64,000 nt of DNA from a bacterium. Lineage in GTDB: Bacteria > Bacteroidota > Bacteroidia > Cytophagales > Cyclobacteriaceae. Shown here one piece after another: positions 25,723 through 35,647 of this stretch (position 1 is the first letter of the stretch; every line of letters begins with the position of its first letter). Position numbers and translations under genes: made by a program. The DNA is taken from contig JANSWY010000013.1 of assembly GCA_024743255.1 (NCBI GenBank), positions 1 to 64,000 of the forward strand. Direction: 5' to 3'. The notes under the pieces were generated by a model. The model did not search any database. It saw only the letters and a program-made list of their open reading frames with translations, and had not been told where the DNA came from.

Positions 25723-26817
25723 ATGAAAAAAGTCCTGTTTATAGACCGAGACGGTACAATTATATCTGAAACGGAAGATGAGAAAATTGAAAAGATTGAA
25801 AAGCTCAAGTTTTTACCTGAGTCTTTGTATTATCTCCGAAAGATTCATGATGAACTGGATTATGAGTTAGTCATGGTAACTAATCAGGATGGTCTTGGAA
25901 CTGATGCTTTTCCTGATCATGAGTTCTACCCTGTTCATGAGTTTATTTTAAGGACTTTGGAAAGTGAAGGAATTCATTTTTCTGCTATTCATGTTGATGA
26001 GCATTTCGAACATGAAAACCACCCTAACAGAAAACCTGGTATTGGAATGTTGACTGGCTACCTGGAAGGAGGATATGATATTGAGAATAGTTATGTTCTG
26101 GGTGATCGGGTAACTGATGTTCAGCTTGCTAGAAATTTAGGCTCAAAAGCAATTCACATTTGGCATGAGGCAACAACTGATGCAGAACTGACCACTGAAA
26201 GCTGGAGAGAAATTTATGAATATCTCAAAATGGGACCTAGAGTTTTTGAGGTTACCAGAAAGACAAACGAAACTGACATACAAATCAAACTAAACCTTGA
26301 TGGATCGGGTAGAACAAATATCTCCACAGGTTTAGCTTTCTTCGATCATATGTTGGATCAGTTAGGGAAACACTCACTTTGTGATTTAGAAATTACAGTG
26401 AAGGGTGATCTTGAAGTTGATGAGCATCATACAATTGAAGACACAGCTCTTGCTCTTGGTGAAGCCTATCTTCAAGCCATTGGATCGAAAAAAGGAATAA
26501 ATCGTTATGGTTTTGCTTTACCAATGGATGACGTGCTTGCTCAGGTAGCTATTGATTTTGGTGGTAGGCCATGGATTGTGTGGGATGCTGAATTCAAAAG
26601 AGAGAAAATTGGTGATATGCCTACCGAGATGTTTTATCATTTCTTTAAATCATTTTCAGATGCTGCTAAGTGTAATTTGAACATCAAAGTAGAAGGTGAC
26701 AATGAGCATCACAAGATTGAAGGAATATTTAAGGCATTAGCTAAATCCATTAAAATGGCGGTAAAACGCTACGTTGAGGAAATTGATATTTTACCGTCAA
26801 CAAAAGGTGCCCTCTAA
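25723..26817 (+). CDS. hisB: HisB, bifunctional histidinol-phosphatase / imidazoleglycerol-phosphate dehydratase
   Basis: This fused enzyme carries out two steps of histidine synthesis. Residues 1-165 form a HAD-type phosphatase with the catalytic FIDRDGTI at residue 6 and the later motif [16 protein letters not shown]. Residues about 175-364 are the dehydratase, with the metal-binding [10 protein letters not shown] and [19 protein letters not shown] blocks. At 364 residues it is the normal bifunctional length. It is separated from hisGDC by the opposed carbamoyltransferase cassette and has its own promoter-like box. The remaining his genes are not in the window. Confidence 0.97.
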   Translation: MKKVLFIDRDGTIISETEDEKIEKIEKLKFLPESLYYLRKIHDELDYELVMVTNQDGLGTDAFPDHEFYPVHEFILRTLESEGIHFSAIHVDEHFEHENHPNRKPGIGMLTGYLEGGYDIENSYVLGDRVTDVQLARNLGSKAIHIWHEATTDAELTTESWREIYEYLKMGPRVFEVTRKTNETDIQIKLNLDGSGRTNISTGLAFFDHMLDQLGKHSLCDLEITVKGDLEVDEHHTIEDTALALGEAYLQAIGSKKGINRYGFALPMDDVLAQVAIDFGGRPWIVWDAEFKREKIGDMPTEMFYHFFKSFSDAAKCNLNIKVEGDNEHHKIEGIFKALAKSIKMAVKRYVEEIDILPSTKGAL

Positions 26818-26921
26818 AGAATAGTAAGTATTTCCGGGTTGCGGAATCCTATTATCACTGCAATTGCAATTCCTAGAATTAATATAGCTTTTCTACGGAT
26901 GTTTAATCTTGTCTTGTTCAT
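26814..26921 (-). CDS. Possible 35-residue small membrane protein
   Basis: The frame encodes a basic N-terminus ([11 protein letters not shown]) followed by a single hydrophobic helix [15 protein letters not shown] and a short tail. It overlaps the end of hisB by 4 bases in the convergent direction. Size and pattern fit a small membrane protein, but there is no visible ribosome binding site or promoter, and the frame could be chance. It occupies the otherwise empty gap between hisB and the TPR gene. Confidence 0.35.
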   Translation of the reverse strand: MNKTRLNIRRKAILILGIAIAVIIGFRNPEILTIL

Positions 26922-27021
26922 TTAGCAAAGTTGAACAAGGCTGTTAATCATGCCAAAAAATGTAGGTGAACAAAAGGTAAGCTTGGTCTAATTTCTAGGT
27001 TATTAGAAGTAATAAGTCGTT

Positions 27022-28731
27022 TTAAGAATCAGTTACTGGAATTTTTTCATCAAGTTTTATGAGGTAGTCTGTGAGGTTTTCTTCATGGACCAAATCGAGC
27101 TTTTTACGTAATCTGTACCTGGCAGTTTTAACACTTTCTGCAGAGATACCGAGCATTTGCCCCATTTCTTTCATTGTCAAGTTCAGACGAATGAGTGCGC
27201 ATAGTCTTAGATCGTTGCTAGTTAATGAGCTGTTTTGAGACTTGAGTTTAACAAAGAAATCTTTATGAACACTTTCAAAGTGTAGTCTAAAGTCTTCCCA
27301 ATCTCTGTCTACCTGTTGGTGTGTATCTACAATTTTGCCAAGCTTACTAACCTTAGAACTAATCTCTGCATTTGCTGAAGCTTTGATTTGCTGGATTTCA
27401 TCTTTCAATTCTTCCAGGAGTTCATTTTTGCGAATAAAATTGACTGTATATGCAGTAAGCTCCTGACCCTTTGCCTCTAGCTCTCTTTGAAGTTCGTCTT
27501 GTTTTTCCTGAGATCGTTTCTTGTTCTTGATCATCTTCAGCTTCTGAGTTCTGATGATTAAAAAGGCAATAATAGCTAACAAAATAAGTGAAGAGATTCC
27601 AAGTACCGCCATTAGTTGATTTACTTTCGACTTCTCTTCGAGCAACTCAATTTCTTGTTTATCCAAAATGAGTTGAGCTTCATGCTTCTCAGACTCTATT
27701 CTTGAGTGCAGGTTTGAAATATCTTTGGCTACTGCTTCGTTAAAAATACTGTCTTTGTACAAAATGTGTTTGTCGTAGTAGTCAATTGATTTTTTATAAT
27801 TTCCCTTAGCTTGGTGGATCAGTTTTAGGTCAATATAGATATTGCTTAGCCATTTCAAAGACTTGATATTCAACGCCACTTCTTCCGCTTTTAACGCATA
27901 CTCCAAAGCACTGTCATAGTCTTTCAGTTCAATGTATATGGAAGCAATGTTTTCATATGTTTTGGCCAATCCGTCCAAATCATTAATTCCTTCACTCAAA
28001 AGGGCTGATATCTTCAAGTGTATAATTCCATCCTTTTTTCGTCCCATAGCCTTATATAGAAGGCCTAGTCTATTTAGGCTTTCTGCTTTACCATAGGTAA
28101 AGTCTGCATTATTATGCATGTTGTAAGCCTTCTTTAATATGTCTGAGGCTTTGTCAAATTCTTTTTGAAGAATGTATATGTCAGCAATCTTGCTATAAGT
28201 TGTTGCTACTCTGCTATCCTCTCCTTGATTAACAAATATTTCATTAGCCGTAAGGAAATGGTCAAGGGCCGTTGTAATGTCATTTTGATCTGCGTAGACC
28301 ATACCAATATTCATAATGCAATTCGCAATCCCTACAGAGTCAGTCAGTTGCTCGTATGTTTCTTTCGATGAATATAGGTGCTTGAGGGCGGGTTCATAAT
28401 TTCCGGTTGCCCAGTGACCAACACCAATAACTCTATCAGCATAAGCTTTTCCTGGTAAAAAACCTTCCATTACAGAGATAGCTAATGCTTTGTTGCCATA
28501 GCTAATTGATTGATTAGGGTCAATAATCCAGAATTCGAAACCAAGATCGTTGTTTACTTTTATCCTTTCAATGGTTGATAATCGATCGGTTTCCAGAACT
28601 AGTATTAAACTGTCAATTTTTAATGTTTGAGATATTGCTGTATTGACGGTCAGAAGGAATGACAAACAAAAAACCCCTATGATTTTCATAAGGGTAATTG
28701 TACGTAATATTTTTCGAATTTGTTTTAGCAA
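27022..28731 (-). CDS. TPR sensor-regulator with C-terminal LuxR-like HTH
   Basis: The 569-residue protein starts with a signal or anchor helix (IIGVFCLSFLLTVNTAISQ). Some seven tetratricopeptide repeats follow from about residue 65 to 345 (for example VATTYSKIADIYILQKEFDKA and LAKTYENIASIYIELKDYDSALEYAL). After a coiled coil comes a transmembrane helix (VLGISSLILLAIIAFLIIR, about 373-393) and a second coiled coil. The C-terminus is a helix-turn-helix (LCALIRLNLTMKEMGQMLGISAESVKTARYRLRKKL). This layout, a periplasmic TPR sensor joined through the membrane to a DNA-binding end, is common in Bacteroidota. The target genes are unknown; it lies alone next to a small membrane gene. Confidence 0.88.
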   Translation of the reverse strand: MLKQIRKILRTITLMKIIGVFCLSFLLTVNTAISQTLKIDSLILVLETDRLSTIERIKVNNDLGFEFWIIDPNQSISYGNKALAISVMEGFLPGKAYADRVIGVGHWATGNYEPALKHLYSSKETYEQLTDSVGIANCIMNIGMVYADQNDITTALDHFLTANEIFVNQGEDSRVATTYSKIADIYILQKEFDKASDILKKAYNMHNNADFTYGKAESLNRLGLLYKAMGRKKDGIIHLKISALLSEGINDLDGLAKTYENIASIYIELKDYDSALEYALKAEEVALNIKSLKWLSNIYIDLKLIHQAKGNYKKSIDYYDKHILYKDSIFNEAVAKDISNLHSRIESEKHEAQLILDKQEIELLEEKSKVNQLMAVLGISSLILLAIIAFLIIRTQKLKMIKNKKRSQEKQDELQRELEAKGQELTAYTVNFIRKNELLEELKDEIQQIKASANAEISSKVSKLGKIVDTHQQVDRDWEDFRLHFESVHKDFFVKLKSQNSSLTSNDLRLCALIRLNLTMKEMGQMLGISAESVKTARYRLRKKLDLVHEENLTDYLIKLDEKIPVTDS

Positions 28732-28741
28732 AATTCAATTT

Positions 28742-29176
28742 CTATAACCTGTCCCAAGGGATTCTTGTCAGCATTAAAAAGAGGGAAATTCCAAAGAAAA
28801 TTGCCTGAAATCTAAACTTTACTAATGCATCAGTCGATTTTTTGCTTATTGATCTACCTACCTGCGCTGCAATTACAGCTAGAATCATCACAGCAATATG
28901 CTCTACTGCCCAATATCTCAAGTCTGCATTTTTCATTGCTGCTCTGAAATTTTGGAATGCGGATTGAGTAATTGGACTAAGGAAAACGTAAAGAATGAGG
29001 CCGATCAATAACTGAAGGTGCATCATTCCAACAAATCCAGCAGCCATGCCATTATCTCCTTTTTTGTACTCAGATCCACTGAATAGCCCAATAAGAGATT
29101 TTACTACAACCGCCACTGCTACAAGAAGAATAATCCATCTTACCCAGGAATGAACGACTAAAAGGAATTCGTACAT
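28742..29176 (-). CDS. Four-helix membrane protein, cytochrome-b-like
   Basis: This 144-residue protein has four hydrophobic segments (about 8-30, 48-68, 90-108, 118-136). Histidines are spaced within them: VVHSWVRW near residue 9, MMHLQL near 52 and VEHIAV near 93. The pattern resembles small four-helix proteins in Bacteroidota often labelled cytochrome B, in which histidines could bind haem. Whether haem is bound cannot be judged. The gene precedes the TPR regulator by 10 bases on the same strand and could be co-transcribed with it. Confidence 0.65.
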   Translation of the reverse strand: MYEFLLVVHSWVRWIILLVAVAVVVKSLIGLFSGSEYKKGDNGMAAGFVGMMHLQLLIGLILYVFLSPITQSAFQNFRAAMKNADLRYWAVEHIAVMILAVIAAQVGRSISKKSTDALVKFRFQAIFFGISLFLMLTRIPWDRL

Positions 29177-29423
29177 AGTGTTTTTTTTGGTGGCTAAGAT
29201 AAGTCAAAAGTTCATATCCTGTTGTCATTTTGAGTACAGCTTAGTGAAATCATTAAACAACAGTTTAAAGAAATCTTCATACAATTCGAGTCTGTTTTTA
29301 GCAAGTTCAGCGTCCTTCTCATTTCAAAAATCCCATTTCCTGTGTTGTAACATCAAATCTCAAAGCAGTATGGCCATTGTAATTGAGTTCAATCTTAAAA
29401 CAAAAACCAAAAATCATATACAC

Positions 29424-31631
29424 ATGAGAACGATGAAAAAATTCTTATATCTGGCTTTCATTCTTGCCTTACCTTTATTGATGGTGAGTTGCGGTGATGA
29501 CGACAACATGGATGGGGGAGATGATAATGCTCCAGGATCTATTGCCGAATTAGCTTCAGCTTCTGATGATTTGAATACATTAGTAGCTGCCTTAAGTCAA
29601 GCGGGTCTTGTTGAAACATTTTCAGATCCAACAGCAGACTTTACAGTATTTGCTCCAACTGATGATGCTTTCGCGGCAGCAGGTATTGATTTGAACACTA
29701 TTGACAACACTACACTGACTGCAGTTCTTCAATATCACGTTTTGACTTCAAGTGTTTTATCTACGGAACTATCTAATGGAGATGTTACAACGTTGAATGG
29801 TGCAGCGGTGACTGTGGATCTTACTGATGGAGTGAAAATCAATGACGCCACAGTTACGCAAGCTGACATTGAAGCAAGTAACGGTGTTATTCATATCATT
29901 GATAAAGTATTACTTCCTCCAACGGAAGATAACTCTATTGCTGGATTAGCTCAGGGTACAGAAGATCTTTCAATTTTAGTAGACGCTTTAATAAAAGCTG
30001 AATTAGTGGAAACACTTTCTGGTACTGATGATTTTACAGTATTTGCACCAACTAACCAGGCATTCATAGATGCAGGAATTGATCTGGATGCTGTATCAGT
30101 TGAAGATTTGACTAACATCTTATTGTATCATGTTCTTGCCGACCCAGTTACTTCGGACCAGCTAAGCAACAGTTTTGTTGAGACACTTAATGAAACCTAT
30201 GTTGAAGTAAACATAGATGGTGGAGTAAGCATAAATGACGCAAGTGTAGCTACTCCAGACATTGCTACAGATAATGGTGTTATTCACATCATTGACAAAG
30301 TATTATTACCACCTTCAGGCAACATTGTAGATATCGCTATTGATGCTTCAACAGCTTCTGCTCCTGAGTTTACAGCTCTTGTTGGTGCAATCACAAAGGT
30401 AACAGAAGATCCAGATCTTGCTGATCTTGTATCTGTATTAAGCAATGAGGATGAAGATTTTACAGTATTCGCTCCTACGGATGCTGCTTTTAATAATCTA
30501 TTAGATTTCTTAGGTGCTTCTAGTCTTGATGATGTAGACGCTGCACTTTTACAGGATGTTCTACTATACCACGTGGTTGCTGGAGATAGAGTATTCTCAA
30601 CAGATTTAGAATCAGGGGAATTGGAGACTGCTTTGGCGGATCAACTTCTAGTTCTTGATGCAGGTGAATTGTCATTAGCCGATGCTGGTACTTTAGCGGA
30701 TGCCAATATTCAAACTGCTGCAGTTAATATTCAAGGAACAAATGGTGTAATTCACGCAATTGATAAAGTATTGTTACCGGCAAGATCAATCATGGACCTT
30801 GTAAACTTCAATGCTGAATTCAGCACTTTAAAAGCAGCTTTAGAAACTGCAGAGTTAACTGAGACACTTGCGGATCTTGAAAAAGAATACACGGTGTTTG
30901 CTCCAACGAATGACGCATTTGCTGATTACCTTGCTCTTGCCAATATCTCAGCAGCAGATTTATTAGCTAGTCCAGCACTTTCTGATATTCTATTATATCA
31001 CGTTGTATCCGGAAGTGTATTTTCTGATGAGCTTTCAAATGGTTTCGTGACAACAGTTAATGGACAGGCAGTAGAGATTGATTTGTCGTCTGGAGTGGCA
31101 GTGAGGGATGTCAGTGCTGCAACCACTGATGCTTCTGTTGCAATTGCAGATTTAGCAGCAGGTAACGGAGTTGTACATATAATTGATCAGGTGTTAATTC
31201 CAGAGACTGATGAGAATATAGTAGATGTAGCCTCTGGGAACGATGATCTTTCTACATTAGTGAGCCTACTTTCAAACTACCCTGATCTGGTAGAAGCGTT
31301 AACTGATGAAGCTGGAAATTTCACTGTATTTGCTCCTACAAACGCAGCATTTGACGAAATTTCAGACATTACTGCTACACTTACTAGCGATCAAATCAAA
31401 GAAGTACTACAATATCATGTAATCGATTCAAGAGTTTATAGCTCTGATTTATCGGATGGTCAATCACCTGAAATGTTGAATGGAGAAACCATTACAATCA
31501 ATATTGACGGTTCAGTGACAATCACAGATAAGTCTGAAGCCAGCGAAGATGCAACTGTAACAGCTACGGATGTACAAACTATTACAGGAGTTGTTCATAT
31601 CATTGATAAAGTAATAATTCCTGAACTTTAA
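29424..31631 (+). CDS. Lipoprotein with five fasciclin (FAS1) domains
   Basis: From the start at 29424 the product is 735 residues with a lipoprotein signal (FLYLAFILALPLLMVSCGDDD). It has five FAS1 domains, each with the FTVFAPTxxAF block, a YHV segment and a GVxHIIDKVLLP-type end. FAS1 domains act in adhesion between cells or to surfaces. An acidic linker follows the lipobox, favouring export to the cell surface. The in-frame upstream extension from 29178 lacks a signal peptide and is not used. Its own terminator at 31652-31690 closes the unit. High Ala/Asp/Thr content is typical of surface proteins. Confidence 0.93.
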   Translation: MRTMKKFLYLAFILALPLLMVSCGDDDNMDGGDDNAPGSIAELASASDDLNTLVAALSQAGLVETFSDPTADFTVFAPTDDAFAAAGIDLNTIDNTTLTAVLQYHVLTSSVLSTELSNGDVTTLNGAAVTVDLTDGVKINDATVTQADIEASNGVIHIIDKVLLPPTEDNSIAGLAQGTEDLSILVDALIKAELVETLSGTDDFTVFAPTNQAFIDAGIDLDAVSVEDLTNILLYHVLADPVTSDQLSNSFVETLNETYVEVNIDGGVSINDASVATPDIATDNGVIHIIDKVLLPPSGNIVDIAIDASTASAPEFTALVGAITKVTEDPDLADLVSVLSNEDEDFTVFAPTDAAFNNLLDFLGASSLDDVDAALLQDVLLYHVVAGDRVFSTDLESGELETALADQLLVLDAGELSLADAGTLADANIQTAAVNIQGTNGVIHAIDKVLLPARSIMDLVNFNAEFSTLKAALETAELTETLADLEKEYTVFAPTNDAFADYLALANISAADLLASPALSDILLYHVVSGSVFSDELSNGFVTTVNGQAVEIDLSSGVAVRDVSAATTDASVAIADLAAGNGVVHIIDQVLIPETDENIVDVASGNDDLSTLVSLLSNYPDLVEALTDEAGNFTVFAPTNAAFDEISDITATLTSDQIKEVLQYHVIDSRVYSSDLSDGQSPEMLNGETITINIDGSVTITDKSEASEDATVTATDVQTITGVVHIIDKVIIPEL

Positions 31632-31651
31632 TTAGAGTTTCTAGTTACCTC

Positions 31652-31690
31652 TAAGGGCCAGTCTTGATTTCTGAGATTGGCCCTTATAAA
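31652..31690 (+). terminator. Terminator after the FAS1 gene
   Basis: TAAGGGCCA (31652-31660) pairs perfectly with TGGCCCTTA (31678-31686), with further inner pairs. This makes a TTG start at 31664 for the next gene unlikely and supports the ATG at 31700. Confidence 0.7.
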
Positions 31691-31699
31691 AACGACCTA

Positions 31700-32704
31700 A
31701 TGTTTAGTAATTCACTCAAGCAAGTATACATTCTCTTATTAGGGCTATATTCAATAGCTAACATCCTAATACTCAATGGTGATAGGTTATATGAAGCAGA
31801 ATTAGTTTGGTATCATTTAACCATCATTGTGTTTGCTCTGGTGTATGGCATTTGGTATATCAATTTGTGGATTCAGAAGTATAGAATCAACTTCCCAACT
31901 AAGATCCACACTTTGTTAAAACATTTCCTGGTAAGTCTTGTTGGTATTGCGGCTTTGTCTCTACTCTCGGTTCTAATTACAGGTGTAATTCTTGGAGATC
32001 CGTATGGAGCTAATGTTGTTAATATCAAGTTGACTCTGGGATTTACATTCAGAGTGAATTTGTTTCTGAATAGTATAAATGCAATAGTTTTTTATAATGA
32101 TCAGTTTAGAAGAAAGGCAGTGGAGGCAGAAAAATATAAGTCATTATCAGCTCAGGCAAATTTTGAAATACTGAGTAATCAAATCAATCCTCACTTTTTA
32201 TTCAATAGTCTAAATGTCCTATCAAGCCTAATTCATAAAGACGCAGATCAGGCGGATGAGTTTTTACATAAATTAAGTGACATCTACAGGTATGTTCTCA
32301 AGAATAGGTCAAATGAGGTGGTAACATTCAAAGAGGAGTTGGATTTTGTAAACGATTACCTCGATTTACTAAAAGTCAGATTCGCCGAAGCACTGAGTGT
32401 CAATATGGATTTAAAGGGTGTTGATTCCAGTTTGTTCATTCCACCTGCGGTATTACAGTTATTGGTTGAAAACGTGATTAAACATAACACAATTTCGAAA
32501 GCACACCCAATGACGATTTCCATTAAATGCCAAGACAATAAACTGACAGTTTCGAATGAAAAGAGGCTAAAAAAAGAAAAAAAAGAAGCATCTGGCATTG
32601 GACTTAAGAACATTTCGGAGAGATACAAGTTCTTAAATGAGGAAATCGAAATAAAACAGGATGCCGAACACTTTTCAGTGACCCTTCCTTTGATCAAACT
32701 TTAG
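31700..32704 (+). CDS. LytS-type sensor histidine kinase
   Basis: The protein (334 residues from the ATG at 31700) has four transmembrane segments in its first 140 residues. The His_kinase domain follows: LSNQINPHFLFNSLNVLSSLI carries the phosphorylated histidine in the family's NPHFLFN motif. The C-terminal ATPase part has VLQLLVENVIKHN and GIGLKNISERYKFL. Such kinases phosphorylate LytTR regulators, and the partner gene follows after 3 bases. The start at 31700 is chosen because an upstream TTG would lie inside the terminator stem. Confidence 0.93.
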   Translation: MFSNSLKQVYILLLGLYSIANILILNGDRLYEAELVWYHLTIIVFALVYGIWYINLWIQKYRINFPTKIHTLLKHFLVSLVGIAALSLLSVLITGVILGDPYGANVVNIKLTLGFTFRVNLFLNSINAIVFYNDQFRRKAVEAEKYKSLSAQANFEILSNQINPHFLFNSLNVLSSLIHKDADQADEFLHKLSDIYRYVLKNRSNEVVTFKEELDFVNDYLDLLKVRFAEALSVNMDLKGVDSSLFIPPAVLQLLVENVIKHNTISKAHPMTISIKCQDNKLTVSNEKRLKKEKKEASGIGLKNISERYKFLNEEIEIKQDAEHFSVTLPLIKL

Positions 32705-32707
32705 ACT

Positions 32708-33475
32708 ATGAAGATAATCATTCTTGAAGACGAACTTTTAGCTTTAGAAAAGCTGCAAAGTTTAATCGCAAAATATGATGAGTCGATTGAGGTAGTTGCG
32801 ACTGCAGATTCTATTGAGAGTGCAATTACTGTTTTTAATTCAGGTGTTGAATATGATCTTCTACTATGCGATATAGAATTGGCTGATGGTTCTAGTTTTG
32901 AAGTTTTTAAACAAGTGGAGATAAGCAAGCCAGTAATATTTACAACTGCTTACGATCAATATGCAATGGATGCTTTTGATGTTTATTGTATTGATTATCT
33001 ACTCAAACCTCTAAGTTTCCCCAAATTGAAAGAAGCTCTTGACAAGTTTAAAGAAAGGGTCAAGATGTTGGATGAGCCAATCACAGCGGATTTGGTGAAA
33101 GAAATTATAAGTCACCGGGGGCGTGGGAATTACAAGAAGAGGTTTCTGGCAAAATTGGGTAATAAATTAGTCTTCAAAAGGGCTGAAGAAGTGTCTTATT
33201 TCTATGCAGAGGGTAAAACGGTCTATTTGGTAGAAGCTCAAAAAGGACACAAGTTTATAGTAGACCATAGTCTGGAAGAACTGGAGAAAGAGCTGCTTGA
33301 CCCAGATAATTTTTATCGAATTAACCGATCATTCATTGTAAATCTTGATGACCTCATGGAAATCAGAAGTTATCATAATGGAAGGTTGAAATTACATATC
33401 AATACACACTGCGAAAAGGACATCATTGTCGCCAGGGAAAAGGTAAGCAGTTTTAAGAGTTGGCTGAATCAATAA
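32708..33475 (+). CDS. LytTR-family response regulator
   Basis: The 255-residue protein has a receiver domain (about 1-120) with the acidic pocket IILEDE, the phosphorylated aspartate in LLLCDIELADG (near 58) and TTAYDQYAMDAF with the conserved threonine and lysine-containing YLLKPL. The C-terminal half is a LytTR DNA-binding domain (RFLAKLGNKLVFKRAEEVSYFYAEGK to RINRSFIVNLD). It follows the LytS-type kinase by 3 bases and forms its two-component pair. The next small gene begins 6 bases after the stop and may be in the same unit. Confidence 0.95.
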   Translation: MKIIILEDELLALEKLQSLIAKYDESIEVVATADSIESAITVFNSGVEYDLLLCDIELADGSSFEVFKQVEISKPVIFTTAYDQYAMDAFDVYCIDYLLKPLSFPKLKEALDKFKERVKMLDEPITADLVKEIISHRGRGNYKKRFLAKLGNKLVFKRAEEVSYFYAEGKTVYLVEAQKGHKFIVDHSLEELEKELLDPDNFYRINRSFIVNLDDLMEIRSYHNGRLKLHINTHCEKDIIVAREKVSSFKSWLNQ

Positions 33476-33481
33476 TAAACT

Positions 33482-33835
33482 ATGAGATATTTTTTAATAA
33501 CGCTGGCAATAGTTACCACCAGTATCTCCCAATCCGTAGCACAAGAAGTAACTAAACAGGAATTTGATTCCCTAAAATCTGTCGTATTTGACCTTAAAAC
33601 AGACATAGGGCAGATTGAATTAAATCTTCAGAAATCGGAGAAAAAGTTAAGGACAGGTATGCTGATTTCTACAATTGGCTATTCTGTTGTAATAGTTGGT
33701 GGACAATTGCTTGGTGGCGAAAACAATGACCTTGGGGAAGCATTGTTATACACAGGCGGAGCAATTGGAATCGGAGGCACTTTCATGTTATTCCAGGGAT
33801 TCAAACTGCTCAACCAGTCTAAAGTAAAGGGCTGA
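33482..33835 (+). CDS. Small exported coiled-coil membrane protein, unknown
   Basis: The 117-residue product has a signal peptide (MRYFLITLAIVTTSISQSVAQ), a short coiled coil with regular leucines (EFDSLKSVVFDLKTDIGQIELNLQKSEKKL) and two hydrophobic segments near the end. No family was recognised. It follows the LytTR regulator after 6 bases, so it may belong to the same transcript. A role as a target or partner of that system is a guess from position only. Confidence 0.65.
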   Translation: MRYFLITLAIVTTSISQSVAQEVTKQEFDSLKSVVFDLKTDIGQIELNLQKSEKKLRTGMLISTIGYSVVIVGGQLLGGENNDLGEALLYTGGAIGIGGTFMLFQGFKLLNQSKVKG

Positions 33836-33848
33836 CGATAAGCTACTG

Positions 33849-34007
33849 TCAAGTTTCGTTACTTACCTGGTAACTTACATCAACCTCGTTCTGTATTTTT
33901 GTTGTACTTTGATTAGTAGCAGTCTTTTCGGGTTGAGTAAGCCCACAAGTACTGCATGATGCCTGAAGTAAAGCCAGGCAAATTAGAGTTTTTGATAATG
34001 ATTTCAT
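33849..34007 (-). CDS. Small lipoprotein, unknown
   Basis: Starting from the ATG at 34007, this 52-residue protein reads MKSLSKTLICLALLQASCSTCG, a lipoprotein signal with Cys18, followed by a short Thr/Asn/Gln-rich tail. The in-frame upstream part to 34073 shows no signal features and is not used. It lies opposite to its neighbours and alone. It could be a surface or periplasmic lipopeptide, but confidence is modest because of its size. Confidence 0.5.
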   Translation of the reverse strand: MKSLSKTLICLALLQASCSTCGLTQPEKTATNQSTTKIQNEVDVSYQVSNET

Positions 34008-34153
34008 TTTACGGTCTTTAATCGAATACTGCCTGTTATTATAATGGTTACAGAAAAGGCTGATATTTTTCATTCTATTCTTTGCTGGTAATTGCCCCCA
34101 TTTTCAATTAAATTGTTAATAGGATTTGTTACGCTATTTTTAGGTTGGCCCAT

Positions 34154-35647
34154 ATGTCTAAAGCAAGGAAAATCAACTTTACCATTTTGTACTATCTATG
34201 TTCTTTGGTAGTGCTAATAATCATTAATGGCTTTTTGATTTTTTACAGCAACAAAAAGGTCGATGAAGCCAGTGCTCTGAAAGCTTCAATCCAAATCATC
34301 GAAACCAATCTGGATGGCATTGAATCAGGTGTCTTAAGAGGATTTGATGCGGGCCTAAGAGGATATGCTTTTGTTCAGGATGATGAGATCTTACACCCTT
34401 ACTTATTTGCATTTGATTTATCTGAAGAAATCTTTGCCAGACTGGATCAGGAGGTCAGGAATTTTCATTATGACCCTGCAAAAATTTCAAAACTAAAAAA
34501 TACCATTGATAGCTATGGAAATTATATGGAAGATCTTAAGCAAATGGTTGATGACGGTGATTTGGAATCCTTCAGAGCGGAACTATCTAAAAACAAGGGT
34601 GACGAAATATGGCAAGAATATAACCTGGTTAGGGTAGACCTGAAAAACTATCTCGGAGGTCAAATCATTCGAATGAATGAAGAAATTGAATCTTTCCAAA
34701 AATACACCTATCTGACTCAATTAATTAGTATCGCACTGGTAGTAGTTATTTTATTTCTGATCTATAAAAAAATAGTATCCTTCGCCAGAGAGAAGAATGA
34801 TTACATAGATAGGATAGAGGTTGTCAATAGCAAGCTTGAAGAAAGTGAAGAATTCTTAAGGGAAGAAGTGGCGAGTAAAACAAAAGATCTCAGGGTTGCT
34901 AACTCCGAACTAAAGGATGCATTGGAAGAAATGAAAACTATGCAATCTTACATGCTTCAATCAGAAAAAATGACTTCTCTGGGAACAATGACTGCTGGTA
35001 TTACTCATGAGTTTAATAATGCTCTGAACCATATAAAAGGAGGTGTGCAAATTATTAATCAGTCTTTGGAAGAGCCAGATGAAGAAATGGATGAGGAGGA
35101 TGGAGAAGTGGCTAAAAACATCATGGATGATGGTATAAAAAGGATTAGCAAGATTGTGAATTCACTGCAGGTATTTTCCAATAGAAGTGATGCGGAGGTT
35201 CTCAAGACTGATATTCATGAATTGATTGAAAACTCAATTGTTATTCTGAAATCCAAGATTGATGATGATATTGAATTAATCAAAAAGCTGGAACTTCAAA
35301 AGGAGCTGTATGTAAAGAGAGCGGACATGCAGCAAGTAATTGTACAGTTAATTGACAATGCAATTTTTGCTGTTAATTCTCACAATGAGATTGTAAAGAA
35401 GAAGATCGAGATCTCAACAAGACAGGAAAGTGACAAGGCACTAATTGAAATTTGTAATAATGGGCCTGTCATTCCAGAAGAAAAGCTAAGAGAATTATTC
35501 GATCCATTTTATACCACAAAAGCACCAGGAGTTGGGACTGGGCTCGGACTTTCTATCTGTTATTCAGTGGTAACCAGTCATGATGGAGCTATCTATGCCC
35601 GTAATGAGGATGGACTTGTAAAGTTTCAGGTGGAGTTGCCAACTTAG
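34154..35647 (+). CDS. Sensor histidine kinase with CHASE-like periplasmic domain
   Basis: The protein (497 residues from the ATG at 34154) has a first membrane helix at about 10-30, a helical periplasmic sensor of about 150 residues resembling CHASE3 (SGVLRGFDAGLRGYAFVQDDE), and a second helix near 195-210. A long coiled coil leads to the kinase core with the histidine in GITHEFNNALNHIKGG. The ATPase part has QQVIVQLIDNAIFAV and GVGTGLGLSICYSVV. No response regulator is next to it, so it is an orphan kinase. It ends convergently with the GldN-like gene, overlapping by 4 bases. Confidence 0.92.
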   Translation: MSKARKINFTILYYLCSLVVLIIINGFLIFYSNKKVDEASALKASIQIIETNLDGIESGVLRGFDAGLRGYAFVQDDEILHPYLFAFDLSEEIFARLDQEVRNFHYDPAKISKLKNTIDSYGNYMEDLKQMVDDGDLESFRAELSKNKGDEIWQEYNLVRVDLKNYLGGQIIRMNEEIESFQKYTYLTQLISIALVVVILFLIYKKIVSFAREKNDYIDRIEVVNSKLEESEEFLREEVASKTKDLRVANSELKDALEEMKTMQSYMLQSEKMTSLGTMTAGITHEFNNALNHIKGGVQIINQSLEEPDEEMDEEDGEVAKNIMDDGIKRISKIVNSLQVFSNRSDAEVLKTDIHELIENSIVILKSKIDDDIELIKKLELQKELYVKRADMQQVIVQLIDNAIFAVNSHNEIVKKKIEISTRQESDKALIEICNNGPVIPEEKLRELFDPFYTTKAPGVGTGLGLSICYSVVTSHDGAIYARNEDGLVKFQVELPT

